A stretch of DNA of 64,000 nucleotides from Mucor racemosus (GCA_027405735.1 JAPEHQ010000008.1:1736001-1800000), one strand, 5' to 3'; shown: positions 12,401-24,299, counted from the stretch's first letter. Notes: generated by a model from the sequence alone, not told the origin. Numbers and translations: made by a program.

Positions 12401-14036
12401 ATCCAAGCATATTTAGCGCAGCATTGAAATAAGGCAACTCATAATAAGCTCTGAAAAAAGCACGCTTAATATGATTGATCCATTTCAATCCATCTAGATT
12501 ACTATCAAACATATCTAATGATTCAATAATGTCTTAAATTACACCTCAGGATCTCAATTTCAATTGTTAAACTAATATACAGTAAAAGGCCATACTTTTA
12601 TATCTAAAAAAGCAATATTTTGTTTTTATTATTCGGTTAAAGAAATGATTCATTACTCATTATTATCCTTTCATTATATTCTTTTTTTAAGTATCATTTA
12701 TCAAACATGAAAATATAAGACACAACAGGTAGCTTTATTGGACAGAAATATCATGTTTTCCTGATGGTTTTTTCAATTCACAGTCATTTGTGAAAGTAAA
12801 AGTATAAACTTTTACGCAAGATATATGTAAATCTATCATCATGTATAATTGGAGATTAATTGAATCAATATTCACAAGGATGGCATTTTTTTCTTTGTTT
12901 TCTGCTGTCGTCAATATTAGTTTATTACTTTGTAGTTAAATCTCAAAACTCATTGTCTAGGGCTTAATTTCTGTAATCACAAGATAGATCTAATTGATCG
13001 CTACTCTGCATTTTTTGTTTTAGTAAAAAATATTGATTTTTTGTCGAGATAACCAAAACAATAGTTTTTTATCACAGCTTAAAACCTATCACCACGGGAT
13101 TCCAAAATTTATTTTAAAAAACGGACGAAAAATGATTCAAAAAAACAAAATCGTTTAATGGCTGATGAACTGCAAAGTAAGTCGACCTAGCGTATTAAAA
13201 AGTTTTTGTACAGTTTTAAATTCTGCATCCATCTAAATAATATTCGGACAAACATTTCACATTAAATTTTGCGTAAAATGCAATTGAAATTTTGAAGGTT
13301 TTTTGAAGGTATACATTAATTTTGATAAACATATTTAACATATAAGTAATTGGAATGATGCGCAAACAAATTATCTATCGATTGAGCTATTGCAGAATCT
13401 TTTAGCTGCATTTTTTGTAGAGGAAACAAGATTTTTGTCCAAATTTTTTTCAGATTCAGAATTTGGGATGAGGGTATATAAGGGAAAAATGGAAGCTGGA
13501 AATGAAGGTATATTTTTATACACATTTTTGACGATATCTCCACGAAAAATCAGTATTTTGAAAAACTCTAAATTGTGATCGAGATAGCTCAACGAGCTTG
13601 ATGATATGAATGTAAAAAAACTGCTGCTCAATTTAACGGATTTTTTGAAATCTACTACAAAAATGTCAAAAAAAACGAAAAAAAAATAAAAGTACTCAGA
13701 ATTTTTTTATATTAAAATATGTTATAGAGTGCTTTAAAACAAGTAAGTTTTGTTATTAAAAAGTATTAGCATAGCTTAATTATTTCTAGAGATATGAAGC
13801 CTCAAAGTTTTCAATCCATTAGCAGTAAAATACGCGTAAAAATCTGAAACATTAGCGCTAAAAAATTAATACCAACTGTAAAAAGTAGGATATTTCCGGA
13901 TACTTGTTTTTGGATTAAAGGTGAGCATCTCAGGTATATTGGCATATATTTTTTTCTTGGTGTTATTTAGTAAAACAAAAAGTTGGGAAGGAATGAAAAG
14001 TCGGGCCCAGATTCAATGAAAATGCAGTGAATTTTA
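9441..14036. repeat. Large inverted repeat (fold-back) of two arm units around a 2.2-kb spacer
   Basis: The left arm (about 9460-10655) and right arm (about 12840-14035) are near-perfect reverse complements, about 1.19 kb each. Matching ORF translations on both sides are identical and the coordinates sum to 23494. Further inward the match continues at lower identity to about 11090 and 12380. Left of the palindrome the H repeat continues; right of about 14036 there is unique DNA. The outer edge of each arm carries the family end (near ACGTAAAATTCACTGC, here slightly altered on the left). No protein of known type is encoded. Confidence 0.85.
11160..12378 (+). mobile_element. Deletion-derived CACTA remnant with one intact end, copy C
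   Basis: It ends GGCCGTAGTG at 12369-12378, preceded by the Y-type subterminal repeats (TCTGCCCATCTGTGCAGATC region, about 12300-12368) also present at 30830-30917 and 57453-57550. Sequence 11560-12300 matches 30100-30830, and 11180-11540 matches 27460-27830. The X end, dynein fragment and core are absent. It interrupts the right arm at GATAGCTATTTGAT, a different site from the other copies. This is an independent insertion or rearrangement. Confidence 0.65.
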
Positions 14037-14810
14037 CGCGTTTTTGAGCCTTTCGGTTTTTCAATAGCGAGAGTTTGTACAAAGTTAGTAAGCCAAGTGC
14101 TACGAATGTTTAACGGCCGGCATTTTTCACTTTCGACTGTTGTCTGTTAATACATTAATAAGGTCTCGAAGGGTCGCAAATAGAAGGCGTCATTGTCACT
14201 TGGAAAACAAATAGAGTATAAACCGAAATTACGCCATACAAAAACAAACATTGACAAACATCAACACTTTTTGATCTATGGTTGAATGCTAAATACACGG
14301 AAGAATTAAATGTATATGTATGGTGGCTGTACGCAGTGATTTGTGATTTACTGTACCATATTCAAAAGATACAATATATCAAAAAGAACACTTTGAGTGA
14401 ATTTCTCAGTGATGACTTGAATTTTTATTTAAATCTTTATTTCTGAGCATTCGTGTTGAGACATCCAAGGTGCAACCATTCGTACCTGACGAGTATATTT
14501 TTTTCAATAAAGGAGATAACAACGTTATTTTGTATTCAAGTTGAAGTATTAAGGAGATATCGTTTTAAATCCGAGAAAAAGGCATTTGCACAAACGCCTT
14601 CGTCTAAGACAGCAACAACTTTAAGTTTCTGTAGGTAATTAATGGTTTTCAAACTCATATATAAATAATAAGAAGCAAGAACGTGTGTGTGTGTATTTTT
14701 GTAATCTCTGTTTCTCTTTCTTCTTTCTTTTTTTTTTTTTTTTTAAATAACTTTTATATATATTCATATATTTTTGATACTATACCCCCATTCTTTCCTT
14801 TTTTTTTCTC
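14037..14810. other. Unique intergenic DNA and promoter region of the R3HCC1-like gene
   Basis: No gene is recognised. A long pyrimidine tract (about 14710-14745 and 14785-14808) lies directly upstream of the start codon at 14811, typical of fungal core promoters. The 61-codon ORF at 14453-14638 shows no family features. Confidence 0.5.
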
Positions 14811-15893
14811 ATGGACGTCTATTCCCAACCTCCCCAACAACAACAGTTAAAAAATAAGCGTAGTAGTATGTTGGCTTACGTACCTGTTCATCGTCGTAAT
14901 GAAGACGACGAGAGACGCACAAATGGTAATAACAACAAATATCGTTCCTCCATGAGCCATGATTTACAACTCGAGCCAAGTATTTCGTCTGGTTCATTGA
15001 ATAATAACAAGAGATCATCTTTAATGGGTTATCGCCGTTCGTCTTCATCTAATAACAACAATAATCGTTATAGTCGCAACAGTTTCGTAGGTGATGATGA
15101 TGTTGATTATGTAAGTAATTTATGTAGAAAAATGTTTTCTGTTGTCCTAATTCTTTGGGGAAAAAAGGATAAAAGAGACTATTCTTTGGATTATGATAAT
15201 AATGAACAAGCTGAAGATTGGGAAAATGCTCTTAGACAATACGACAGATATAGTATGAATGATGATGATAAAAGAAAGAGTAAAAGAGCTAGTCGTATTA
15301 TGGATTCATATCAGGATTTACCAGGTTTGCTATAAATTATCTAAATTAATTGCTATTGGAAATGTTGAGTTCTAATATCTTTATTATTACATGTATAGTG
15401 GAAGTACCAATTGTAGATGAACCAACTGTCGTTTTGGATTGTTATGATTTCCCTCCTGCTTTTAAAACTCATCACTTACATGATATTTTTAGAAGTTATG
15501 AGAGTAGTCGTGGTGGATACAAAATCAAATGGTTATCCGACACTCGTGCTTTGATTATTTTTGACCATCCTGCTACAGCTAAGAAGGCTTACATTGATAA
15601 TGTAACACACGCTTTAGCCAAGATCCGTCCTTATGATGGTTCTACTGATTTTTTGAAGGATGTTAATCAACCAGTACAACAGCAAAGGTCGAATAGACCC
15701 ATGTCTATGGACTTTAAGAGACAATCATTTAATGCTTATGGTAGTGGCGTCCCTTCTGCAGCAGGTAGATCATCAAACAGAAATTCCATAAGTGAGTAAA
15801 CAATATTTTTCAAGGATTTTTTCGAAACTAATTTTGATGTTTTTTGCAGTTGACGAAAACGATATCAAAAGATTGAGTATTGCACTTGATTAA
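14811..15893 (+). CDS. R3HCC1-like protein with C-terminal RRM-like domain
   Basis: Four exons are proposed: 14811-15110, 15168-15324, 15399-15791 and 15850-15893, giving 297 residues. Phases agree at each junction. The N-terminal half is low-complexity (Gln, Asn, Ser and Arg-rich, e.g. PPQQQQLKNKRSS). The third exon holds the recognisable part, residues about 160-230: VVLDCYDFPPAF, then GYKIKWLSDTRALIIF, then ALAKIRPY. This is the RRM-like fold of animal R3HCC1/R3HCC1L proteins (IYDFP.EF...F.IKWVDDTHAL.VF...KIRP). The R3H domain of the animal proteins is not seen. The function of the family is not firmly known; RNA binding is inferred. Intron 1 (57 nt) is a multiple of three without a stop, so retention would add 19 residues rather than truncate. 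The nearest neighbour is convergent cytochrome c. Confidence 0.7.
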
Positions 15894-16405
15894 TTTACTT
15901 TTTTTCGCCTTATTTCTCCCTTACATTCCTTTTATATATACATTTATTCAATCGAAAATTCATAATAAAAAAAAAAATCTCATACAAATCGGACTACAAA
16001 AACTATTAAAAAAAAATCGTTCAAACGGGGGTCATCCTTGATTTGAAAATCACTTAAATTTAAAACAAAAAGCACAAGCAAGCAATATTCGGTTATTAAT
16101 GAAAGAGTTATAGTTTTAATAAAAATTAAAAAGAGTAAAAAAAGTGCAAAAGAGGTGTAAAGAGAATTCTAAATTGATTTTTCATTAAAAAAACTGAAAT
16201 AAATTTTTTAAAAAAATGATCTGAAAGATGGAAGATATATGTAAGTAAAGGTCAACTTTGGACACAAACATTATAGAATAAATAGAATAAATAATGGATA
16301 AGTGATATAATATAATCATTTGCTTTTGGCCTTGATGTTCCTTCTCTTCTTCAAATTATTTCTTTTGTATCATCAATTTCAATTTCTTTTTAAAATGCTG
16401 ATTGC
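15894..16405. other. Convergent 3' intergenic region
   Basis: AT-rich DNA lies between the stop codons of the R3HCC1-like and cytochrome c genes. I see no gene in it. AATAAA-like signals (around 15963 on the plus strand) may serve 3' end formation. Confidence 0.4.
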
Positions 16406-16914
16406 TTAACAAGCATCCTATTAATGAAAAGAATATTAATAACAATTTCATAAGAAAAATATTCAATTTATTTACCTTCAAGTAAGCGACGACATCAGCA
16501 CGATCCTTGGGCTTCTTGAAGCCAGCGAAAGCCATCTTGGTACCGGGAATGTACTTCTTGGGGTTCTCGAGGTACTATATAGATCACACATTTAATAAAT
16601 CAAATAAACTTTCTAACACCCTGATTCAACTTACATCAAAGAGAGTTTGGTCATCCCAAACAACACCCTTCTCTTGGTTAGCAGCGGTATAAGAGTAACC
16701 AGCAGCTTGACCAGACTTACGACCGAACAAACCGTGAAGGTTAGGACCGACCTTGTGGGATCCACCCTGTAATAATAAAAAAAAAAAGTCAATATTGGAC
16801 ATCATTTTCTGATTTAACTATACGAATTACATCTTCAACGGTGTGGCAAGTAGCACAACGAGTCTTGAAAAGCTTAGCACCAGCAGTAGCGTTACCTGCA
16901 CCAGGAGTAGACAT
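16406..16914 (-). CDS. CYC1: Cytochrome c
   Basis: Soluble mitochondrial intermembrane-space haem protein that carries electrons from complex III to complex IV. The exons on the minus strand are 16914-16831, 16766-16635, 16574-16476 and 16417-16406, giving 108 residues, the usual length. Residues 20-24 are CATCH (haem attachment Cys20, Cys23 and axial His24). [20 protein letters not shown] follows, and GTKMAFAG supplies the axial Met86. The C-terminus is AYLK followed by a last exon of only 12 nt encoding Asp-Ala-Cys and the stop; this exon is inferred from the in-frame GTAAAT donor after AYLK and an AATAG acceptor. Codon use is strongly biased to C-ending codons, as expected for a highly expressed gene. 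Confidence 0.95.
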
Positions 16915-18539
16915 TTTTTATAATATAAGTTGAGTGGGGGGTTGAAAGAAAAAGTGTTATTATAAGAAAGAAGAAGAGAAAATTTGAAATATGCCTGTTG
17001 TAATTGAAATTTATATTTTTTTTTAATAATTACAAGCCCCCCTCCCCCCCCCCCTTCCATCTCTTTTTCATCGTAAATTCTATTGTCCCTCCATTGATAC
17101 AGCTTCTATACTCTTCCAGATACCCTGGGTTGATTTAATCACCGCATATCCGCAAATTCCGCATATCACATCCCCCGAATGAATTGGGTATTGTGAGTGG
17201 AGATCATGAAACGGGGTAATGGTAGTTAAGAAAATGGGGGTTTCTTTTAAGCTTCAGTTTTCATCATGTCGTCATACTATCAGTCTAATGATTAAGGGAG
17301 AGATATGATATATGAATATTATGTGATAAAGGGAAATGGCTACATTAAATGTACTAAAATATCACTCAACTGATGAAACAGATAAGCCGAACTTTTCATC
17401 GTTTTTTTTAATACTTCTTTTCAAAACGTGAAATAATGATGGTTTTGTTTATAAACGATTAAATCATAAGATAGAATAATACACAAACCTTCCCCGAAAT
17501 TAGCAATGTACGTCAGAAGTATCACAAATCGCTTGTAAGGTCAATAAAAAAAGTCGCCGATCATAGAGTAGCATGGAAGATATCGGCATGTACATGACAA
17601 CGGCGCACTATATTTTAAAAATACCCTTCTTGTTGTGTTGCCTCCGTTGATCCAATCATCAATGTGGTTTTATAGTTGCTATTTAATTTGGTTGATATGG
17701 CAGGGATTTAATATAAAAAAAAAGTGAGACTTTTTATTGGCTTCCTTCATGTTTGAAGTCGCCGTATACTTAATAATAATGATAGATGAAAATATGCAAA
17801 TATGCATTGATTTGACAAAAAACAAATATGATATAATTTCTGGCATGCCTAAAAATATTTTAATTGTTATTTTGTTGTTTTAATGATATCTAATGTTTAT
17901 TAGAAAATTCTTTAAAAAAATAGCTTTGTTGAAAAATCACCAATGATTTTCCTGGGGGGTTCGGTTACTTGATTCTTTAGTCATATACACAAAAACCTCA
18001 TATTATTGTAAACAAAAATAACAGAATAATGCTGATATATTTAAGGGTATATTTATTTTAACAGAACGGTTTTTAGTATATGTTACTGGCAAGAAAAATT
18101 GTTTAAAAAAAATGAAATGCTATATTTGGATGATCTTTTTCGCTATTTATTTCCTCAATACAGCTTAAATTCGCAGGTGCAAGGTTCCGAATAATACATA
18201 TAATGGCTTTTAGCATATCTATGTTGATTTTTGCTATTATTAAAATTGCTATATTACAAAAATAATACTGTATTTGTGTAAAACTGACTGATTTCTTTGC
18301 GGAAAATCATCAAAATCGCAGCCATAGCATTAAACGCTTTCAAAACTTAATGCAGCTTGAGTGATTACACCAATTACACTATAATCACTGTGACGCGCTG
18401 TTGCTACTGGCCGAGTTGTGAACCAATATGTTTTCACTTTGATAGAGAACCATTAATCACATGAGGCAGGATTCGTTTCTTTCTCTTTCTTTTTCCTCTT
18501 TATCAATTATAATTTCCCTTTAAACTTCAAGTCTAAAAT
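16915..18539. other. Divergent intergenic region between cytochrome c and GID7-like genes
   Basis: This 1.6-kb AT-rich stretch has no recognisable gene. A C-run (about 17036-17054) and pyrimidine tracts occur upstream of cytochrome c. A pyrimidine-rich run (about 18476-18500) precedes the GID7-like start codon. The 77-codon minus-strand ORF at 16827-17060 is an out-of-frame shadow of cytochrome c plus its leader. Confidence 0.5.
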
Positions 18540-20378
18540 ATGCAGATAACCAAAAATAATCCTGTAAAGGACCAGCATAAGTCCACAACGAATAACATTA
18601 ACAAAGAGGAGCTTGTTAGACTTATGTTACAGTCACTTCAGGACCTTGGATATCAGTAAGAACCACTATCTACAACCTTAAAGTCATGTTGGTTATTAAT
18701 TTATGATCTTTTCCCGTATAGAAAAGCTGCTGATGCTTTAGAAGCTGAATCAGGGTACAATCTCGAGTCTAAAAACATTGTTGAACTGAGATCAAGCATT
18801 TTACTTGGACAGTGGCATAAAGCAGAGAGCCTTTTGTCGCAAGTACCCTTTATAAACCCTCAAACATGCATACCCAAAGTTCAATTCTTGATTCGACAGC
18901 AAAAGTTTTTAGAGTTATTGGAAAAACAAGAGACAATGCAAGCATTGCATGTGTTAAGAACGGAGATTACGCCATTGGGACAAAATACGGAACGATTACA
19001 TCTTCTCACGAGTCTTATTTTATGCTCTAATATAGACGATATCAAAGAACAAGCTTCATGGGATGGTACAAAAGGAAAATCAAGGGAGAACTTATTGACT
19101 GATATTCAGAAATTCATCGATCCTGCTGCTATGATACCAAAACAACGCTTATTTAATTTAATTAATCAATCACTTGAATGGCAAAAGAGAAATTGCCTTT
19201 ATCATAATCCTAGACAAGATACACAACTTTCTTTGTATTCGGATCATTACTGTGATAAGTTAGTAAATTTACTGCAGCACATACCATACGATATATTAAT
19301 CTAATTTAACGAAATCAAATAGGGCATCATTCCCCTCTACGACAATCAAAATTTTAAATGGTCATTCAGATGAAATATGGCATGTTCGTTATTCAAATAA
19401 TGGTAAATACTTAGCATCTGTATCAAAAGATAAGACATGTATTATATGGGATATGGAAAACTTTAGCCAAGTTCAAAAATTAACAAGTGATGTGAGTGGA
19501 TCGTACTGTGCTTGGTCTCCTGACGATTCAAAATTATTGATCTGTGGCACAGATTATTCAATTCGATTATGGGACCCTTATCATGGCACACTGCTTCACA
19601 CCTACCAATACCATAAAGATCAGGTTACTAGCTGTGTATGGCTACCAGATAATCAACATTTCATTTCTGGTGCTTGTGACAAAGTTTTATGTCTGTGGGA
19701 TTCAGAAATCACCTTGTCTCAACCTATGACTCGCTGGCCAGTTCAACGCACAACAGATATGAAAATGACAGAAGATGGCAAACGATTTGTGACCATTGGA
19801 TTAGATAAATGCATCAGTGTTTATGATGTTGACGGGTTAAGAATTACAGAAACTGTCAAAATTCAAGAAGAAGGTACAATCACATCATTGACATTGTCAA
19901 AAGATGGTAGATATGCTCTTGTTAATGTGCAAGATGCTCAAGCATTGCATTTATGGGATTTGGAAGAGAAATGTATGGTACATAAATATACTGGACAAAG
20001 ACAAAACACTTATATTATTCGATCTACTTTGGGTGGACATAATGAATCATTTGTAATCAGTGGAAGTGAAGGTAAAAAATTGTATTGAAAATGTTGGATC
20101 GAAATACGAAAATTAACTTTTCTTCAAAGATAATCGTGTATATATTTGGAGTCGTGATCATGAAACGCTTTTGGAGACATTAGAAGGACATGAAAATACA
20201 GTTAATTGTGTAGCTTGGTGTCCTGCTGAACCAATGCAATTTGTTTCTGCAAGTGATGATCATACAATTAGAGTGTAAGTTCAAATTAAGCTTTTTGATC
20301 CTTCAATTTGCTCACATTTTACATTATTATTTTAGATGGGGATCGATACTCGACTTGACAGAAGATATGGAATTATAA
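18540..20378 (+). CDS. GID7: GID7/WDR26-type subunit of the GID/CTLH ubiquitin ligase
   Basis: Five exons are proposed: 18540-18655, 18722-19258, 19323-20071, 20130-20274 and 20336-20378, giving 529 residues. Residues about 22-55 (KEELVRLMLQSLQDLGY and on) are a LisH-type motif, followed by a CTLH segment (NIVELRSSILLGQWHKAESL). After LYSDHYCDKASFP come seven WD40 blades, starting with ILNGHSDEIWHVRYS and ending with FVSASDDHTIRVW. WDR26/Gid7 proteins share this order and scaffold or oligomerise the GID/CTLH E3, which in yeast degrades gluconeogenic enzymes. The SLYSDH..C segment before the propeller is diagnostic of the family. Intron 2 (19259-19322) must be removed, otherwise a stop follows at 19302. 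It is tandem with SmE 223 bp downstream. Confidence 0.9.
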
Positions 20379-20601
20379 ATTATATATATATATATATATG
20401 AAGCGAAAACCTCTTATTCTGCAATGGTATATGTACATTACATTTAAGAAATAAAGGCTGCTTCATCAGTGACGTACCATCACTGGGGTTCAAATGACTA
20501 CTTTTCTAACAGTTTTTTCGTATCATGTTCGTTATTTTCAATACGAGAATTTGTTCAATCTCTTCTTTTATCCATTAACAGTAGTTGTTTAATATATAAA
20601 A

Positions 20602-21168
20602 ATGTCTTCTAAAGTTCAAAAGATTATGGTTCAACCCATTGTAAGTTGATTTCAAAGATCATGTACAGGTTTAAAATTGATTAGACTAATAAAATCTTTT
20701 GTTGAAAATTTTTTCTTTTTCTATAGAATCTGATTTTCAGATACCTTCAAAACGTAAGTTGATGAATAGAATCGCCCTGTTAAATGAAATCTTTTAAAAG
20801 AGAATAAGAAGCAGATACTAATACGATCATCATTCAATTAGAAATCCAGAGTCCAAATTTGGTTGTTTGATAAAAGTGATTTAAGAATCGAAGGTCAAAT
20901 TATCGTGAGTAGTAGATGATTGAGATCATATACATGTAGAATACAATCTAAACGCGTCAAATTAGGGTTTCGATGAGTTTATGAACTTGGTTCTTGAGGA
21001 TGCTGAAGAAGTTGATACCAAGAACAACACTAGACTTAAAATTGGTAAGTTCACATTGACCCTGTATAATGTTAATGCAATTTTGATTTTGACATTTCAC
21101 ATCTTACATTAGGTCGTCTCATGTTAAAGGGCGATAATATTACTCTGATACAAGGTGTCGAAAATTAA
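20602..21168 (+). CDS. SME1: Small nuclear ribonucleoprotein SmE
   Basis: Core Sm-ring protein of U1, U2, U4 and U5 snRNPs. Exons are 20602-20640, 20727-20753, 20842-20904, 20966-21044 and 21113-21168; every phase fits and the product is 87 residues. The N-terminus KVQKIMVQPINLIFRYLQN, the Sm1 motif (GQIIGFDEFMNLVLEDAEE) and the Sm2 motif (LGRLMLKGDNIT-like, here IGRLMLKGDNITLI) are close to human SNRPE, which is also about 90 residues. Four introns in a 264-nt coding sequence, including a 27-nt second exon, make it invisible to simple ORF search. The 91-codon ORF just downstream (21205-21480) is not part of it. Confidence 0.95.
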
Positions 21169-21780
21169 ATTTAGTTTCTTTGAAAAAGAACCCTCTCCAA
21201 GAACTTGATTCACAACATATCAATTCGACCTCAACTACAAACCTCCCTCCATTCACAGTATGCAAAAGAATTGTCAAATAAAGAAAAAAAAATAGTCAAA
21301 TACTCGAAATTAGAGAAGAATTTATACGGATTGTGTGTTTGGGATTGTGTAAATTGTATATTATATGGAAATGCTTATATGTTTAGGTCAATTCCTCGTT
21401 GGATTGGAGCTTTTGAGAACGTTGATAATTGTTTGACTTTACCGTGCACTCTCAGATATAGTAGTAGCCGCAGTTCCTGATCTAATCTTTGAGCACATTC
21501 ACATTTCAGAACCTAATACTTACGTTTATGAAATCAATTGTAATTGATACAATGTACAGTATATCCCACTATATGGTATTGATTCTCTTAAAAACAATAA
21601 TAACTGCAATGAGTGATGATCCATTAAATTTTTAGTTTTTCATTTGAACCTTGATCCTGGACAATTTTCACACACTTAAAAAAAGGATTAATGTAGTAGA
21701 GCAATCAGAATAATATCAATTATCAAATGAAGTACGTAATAGACACTTTTTTTTTTTGAAATCAACACCATTGCAAGGTA
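21169..21780. other. Intergenic DNA between SmE and the repeat island
   Basis: No gene is recognised. It contains a 91-codon ORF (21205-21480) without family features, probably chance. The repeat arm begins near 21781 (TTCCTTAAAATCTGGGTC); its outermost terminal motif is lost. Confidence 0.45.
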
Positions 21781-23650
21781 TTTCTATTTTCCTTAAAATC
21801 TGGGTCTGATTTTTCATTCCTTCCCAACTTTTTTTCCACTAAGTAACACCAAGAAAAAATTATATACCAATGTACCTAAGATGTTAAGCTTTGATCCAAA
21901 AACAGGTATCTGGAAATATCCTATTTTTTGCAGTTGGTATAACTTTTTCAGTGCTAATGTTTCAGATTTTTATAGGTATTTCACCGCTAAAAATTAAAAA
22001 CTTTGAGGCTTCATATCTCTACAAAACATTAAGCTATATTAATACTTTTTAATAATGAAACTTACTTGTTTTAAAGCACTCTATAACATACTTTAATATA
22101 AAAAAAATCTGAGCACTTTTATTTTTTTCTTCATTTTTTTGGCATTTTTGTAGTAGATTTCAAAAAATCCGTTAAATTGAGCAGCAGTTTTTTTACATTC
22201 ATGTCATCAAGCTCGTTGAGCTCTCTCAAACACAATTTAGAGTTTTTCAAAATATTGATTTTTTGTGGAGATATCCTCAAAAATGTGTACAAAAATATAC
22301 TTTCATTTTTAGCTTCCATTTTTCCCTTATATACCCTCATCCCAAATTCTAAATCTGAAAAAATTTTGGACAAAAATCTTGTTTCCTCTACAAAAAATGC
22401 AGCTAGAAGATTTTTTAATAGCTCAATCGATAGATAATGTTTTTGCGCATTATTCCAATTACTTATATGTTAAACATGTTTATCAAAATTAATGTGTATC
22501 TTTAAAAAACCTCCAAAATTTCAATTGCATTTTACGCAAAATTTAATGTAAAATGTTTGTCCAAATCTTATTTAGATGGATGCAGAATTCAAAACTGCAC
22601 ACAAACTATTTAATTTGCTAGGTCGACTTACTTTGCAGTTCATGAGCATTCAAACAAACTTGTTTTTTTGAATCATTTTTCATTCATTTCAACAAATAAA
22701 TTTTGGAACCCCGTGATGATAGGTTTTAAGCTGTGATAAAAAAACTATTATTTTGGTTATCTCGACGAAAAATCAATCTTTTTTGCTAAAACAAAAAATG
22801 CAGAGTAGCGATCAATTAGATCTATCTTGTAAATACAGAAATTAAGCCCTAAATAATGAGTTTTGAGATTTACAAAGTAATAAACTAATATTTACAACAA
22901 CAGAAATGAAAGGAAAAAAATGCCATCCTTGTGAATATTGATCCAATTAATTTTCAGTTATACATAATGATAGATTTAAATATATCCTGTATAAAAATTT
23001 ATATTTCTACTTTCAAAGTATCGCTGTAAATTGAGAAAACCATCAGCAAATCATGATATTTCTGTCCAATAAAACTACCTGTTGTTGTGCCTTATATTTT
23101 CATGTTTGATAAAGAATACTTAAAAAAGAAGACAATTTGAAATGCCCAGGAGTTAGAATAAATAATGGAGCAAGAAAAAATGTATAGTTTAATAAAGGAA
23201 CTTGTTAAATTAAAACACACACAAAAACTGAATAGAATCTTTATTTAATATCAATAATTTGTCCTATTTATATACAAATTCTATATTACAATTATCTGTA
23301 AGATCAGTTTTGGATCGATTATATCTTTCTGACATTCCATTGTCAGGTCATTTTATTTACATTAGTAACACAGCACATTTGAGTTCAGCTTATTTTATAT
23401 AGCTAAATCCAACAAGTGGGTATGCCTCGCATATCCCGCTTCCCGGATCTTGCTTTTTAGAAAATAAGAACAATCGAGAATGTTATCATAGATCAGTTAG
23501 CTGACTTCTTGAAAATAATGATTACAAATCAAAAGGTTTATTATCTTACGATTAACCGGTGGATGCAACACAATTAAAAGAGAATGAGCATTGGATCAGT
23601 TCTTCAACTGTATAATAAAAGCAAGATATCGTTTATTTAGGTATAAATGA
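21781..23650 (+). repeat. Arm of the composite repeat unit (forward), interrupted by a solo LTR
   Basis: It matches 9480-10900 and 55550-57000 on the same strand, and pairs as an inverted repeat with 31330-33850. The arm is broken by a 433-bp insertion at 23138-23570 and stops near 23650, where it meets the H part. The minus-strand ORF at 22131-22373 is one of several diverged copies of the same arm reading frame. Confidence 0.8.
23138..23570. mobile_element. Solo LTR (433 bp) with CAATT target duplication
   Basis: Related arms run uninterrupted from ACTTAAAAAAGAA to ATTAAAAGAGAATGAG. Here an insert starting TGAAATGCCCAGG and ending GGATGCAACA is flanked by CAATT at 23133-23137 and 23571-23575. 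The TG...CA ends and exact 5-bp duplication fit a solo LTR. It contains TATA-like sequence (about 23269-23285). Confidence 0.85.
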
Positions 23651-24299
23651 CAAGTTTTTCTTTATATTTCGGTCAGGAATAAAGATTTTTTTGTAAACTA
23701 AATTGCTACTGATACTCAGTAAATAGCAGAATTATATACCAAAGAAAACAAATATGGTCAAATTACTCAATATTGCACAAATAAAAAAAAACAAAATAGC
23801 AGATAAATAGAAGAACGGCAATTAAAAAAAGCAAACATAGAGGGAACGTTTTTCCTAGTTGCTAGACTTATGCGCTTTACAGCCAGTTCAAATGGTGAGG
23901 TTATGGGTTCGAAACTCGTGTATGCAGGGCTAGAAGCGCAGCTAATCACCCCCTTACCTCTTTTTTTCGTTTTACCTTTCCACGCACAGCTTTCAAGACT
24001 ATCAATTGTTTTTTTCTTTTCTCTACTGCAGTATTTTTAGTGCTATTTCGGAATCCATTTTCTTTACGAATATTTCATTTCACAAGCACACGAAAGACAC
24101 ATTCTGCACGCAATACTTTAATAATGTAAACTGGATTGTAGACCTATTATTGTCTGCATATTTTAATTTTGGTTTTTATCCAGTAAGTAACAACAAATAG
24201 AGTACCGTATTACTAATTGTAACATAAAGGCATACATAATGGAATATCTTTAGTCATTTTTCAGAAAGACTTGAAAAGAGCTCAGCGAATAATATCGTT
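23651..24299 (+). repeat. H part of the composite repeat unit, copy 3
   Basis: It is the same strand and nearly the same sequence as 40-719, and the reverse complement of 8078-8760 and 60441-61100. It ends with the target duplication GTT (24297-24299) of the CACTA element. Confidence 0.75.
23848..23967 (+). other. tRNA-like / SINE-like segment, copy 3
   Basis: The B-box-like GGTTCGAAACT lies at 23906-23916, with a T run at 23961-23967. This copy lacks about 25 bp after the T-arm that copies 1 and 4 have. Confidence 0.4.

Noticed and set aside
1..14036. Centromere or subtelomere
   Set aside because: There is no telomeric repeat or known fungal centromere feature; repeat density alone is not evidence.
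16827..17060. 77-codon ORF starting MEGGGGGG
   Set aside because: It is an out-of-frame shadow over the cytochrome c first exon and its leader.
21205..21480. 91-codon ORF downstream of SmE
   Set aside because: No family features, Lys/Asn-rich composition typical of chance AT-rich frames, and a position within the SmE 3' flank.
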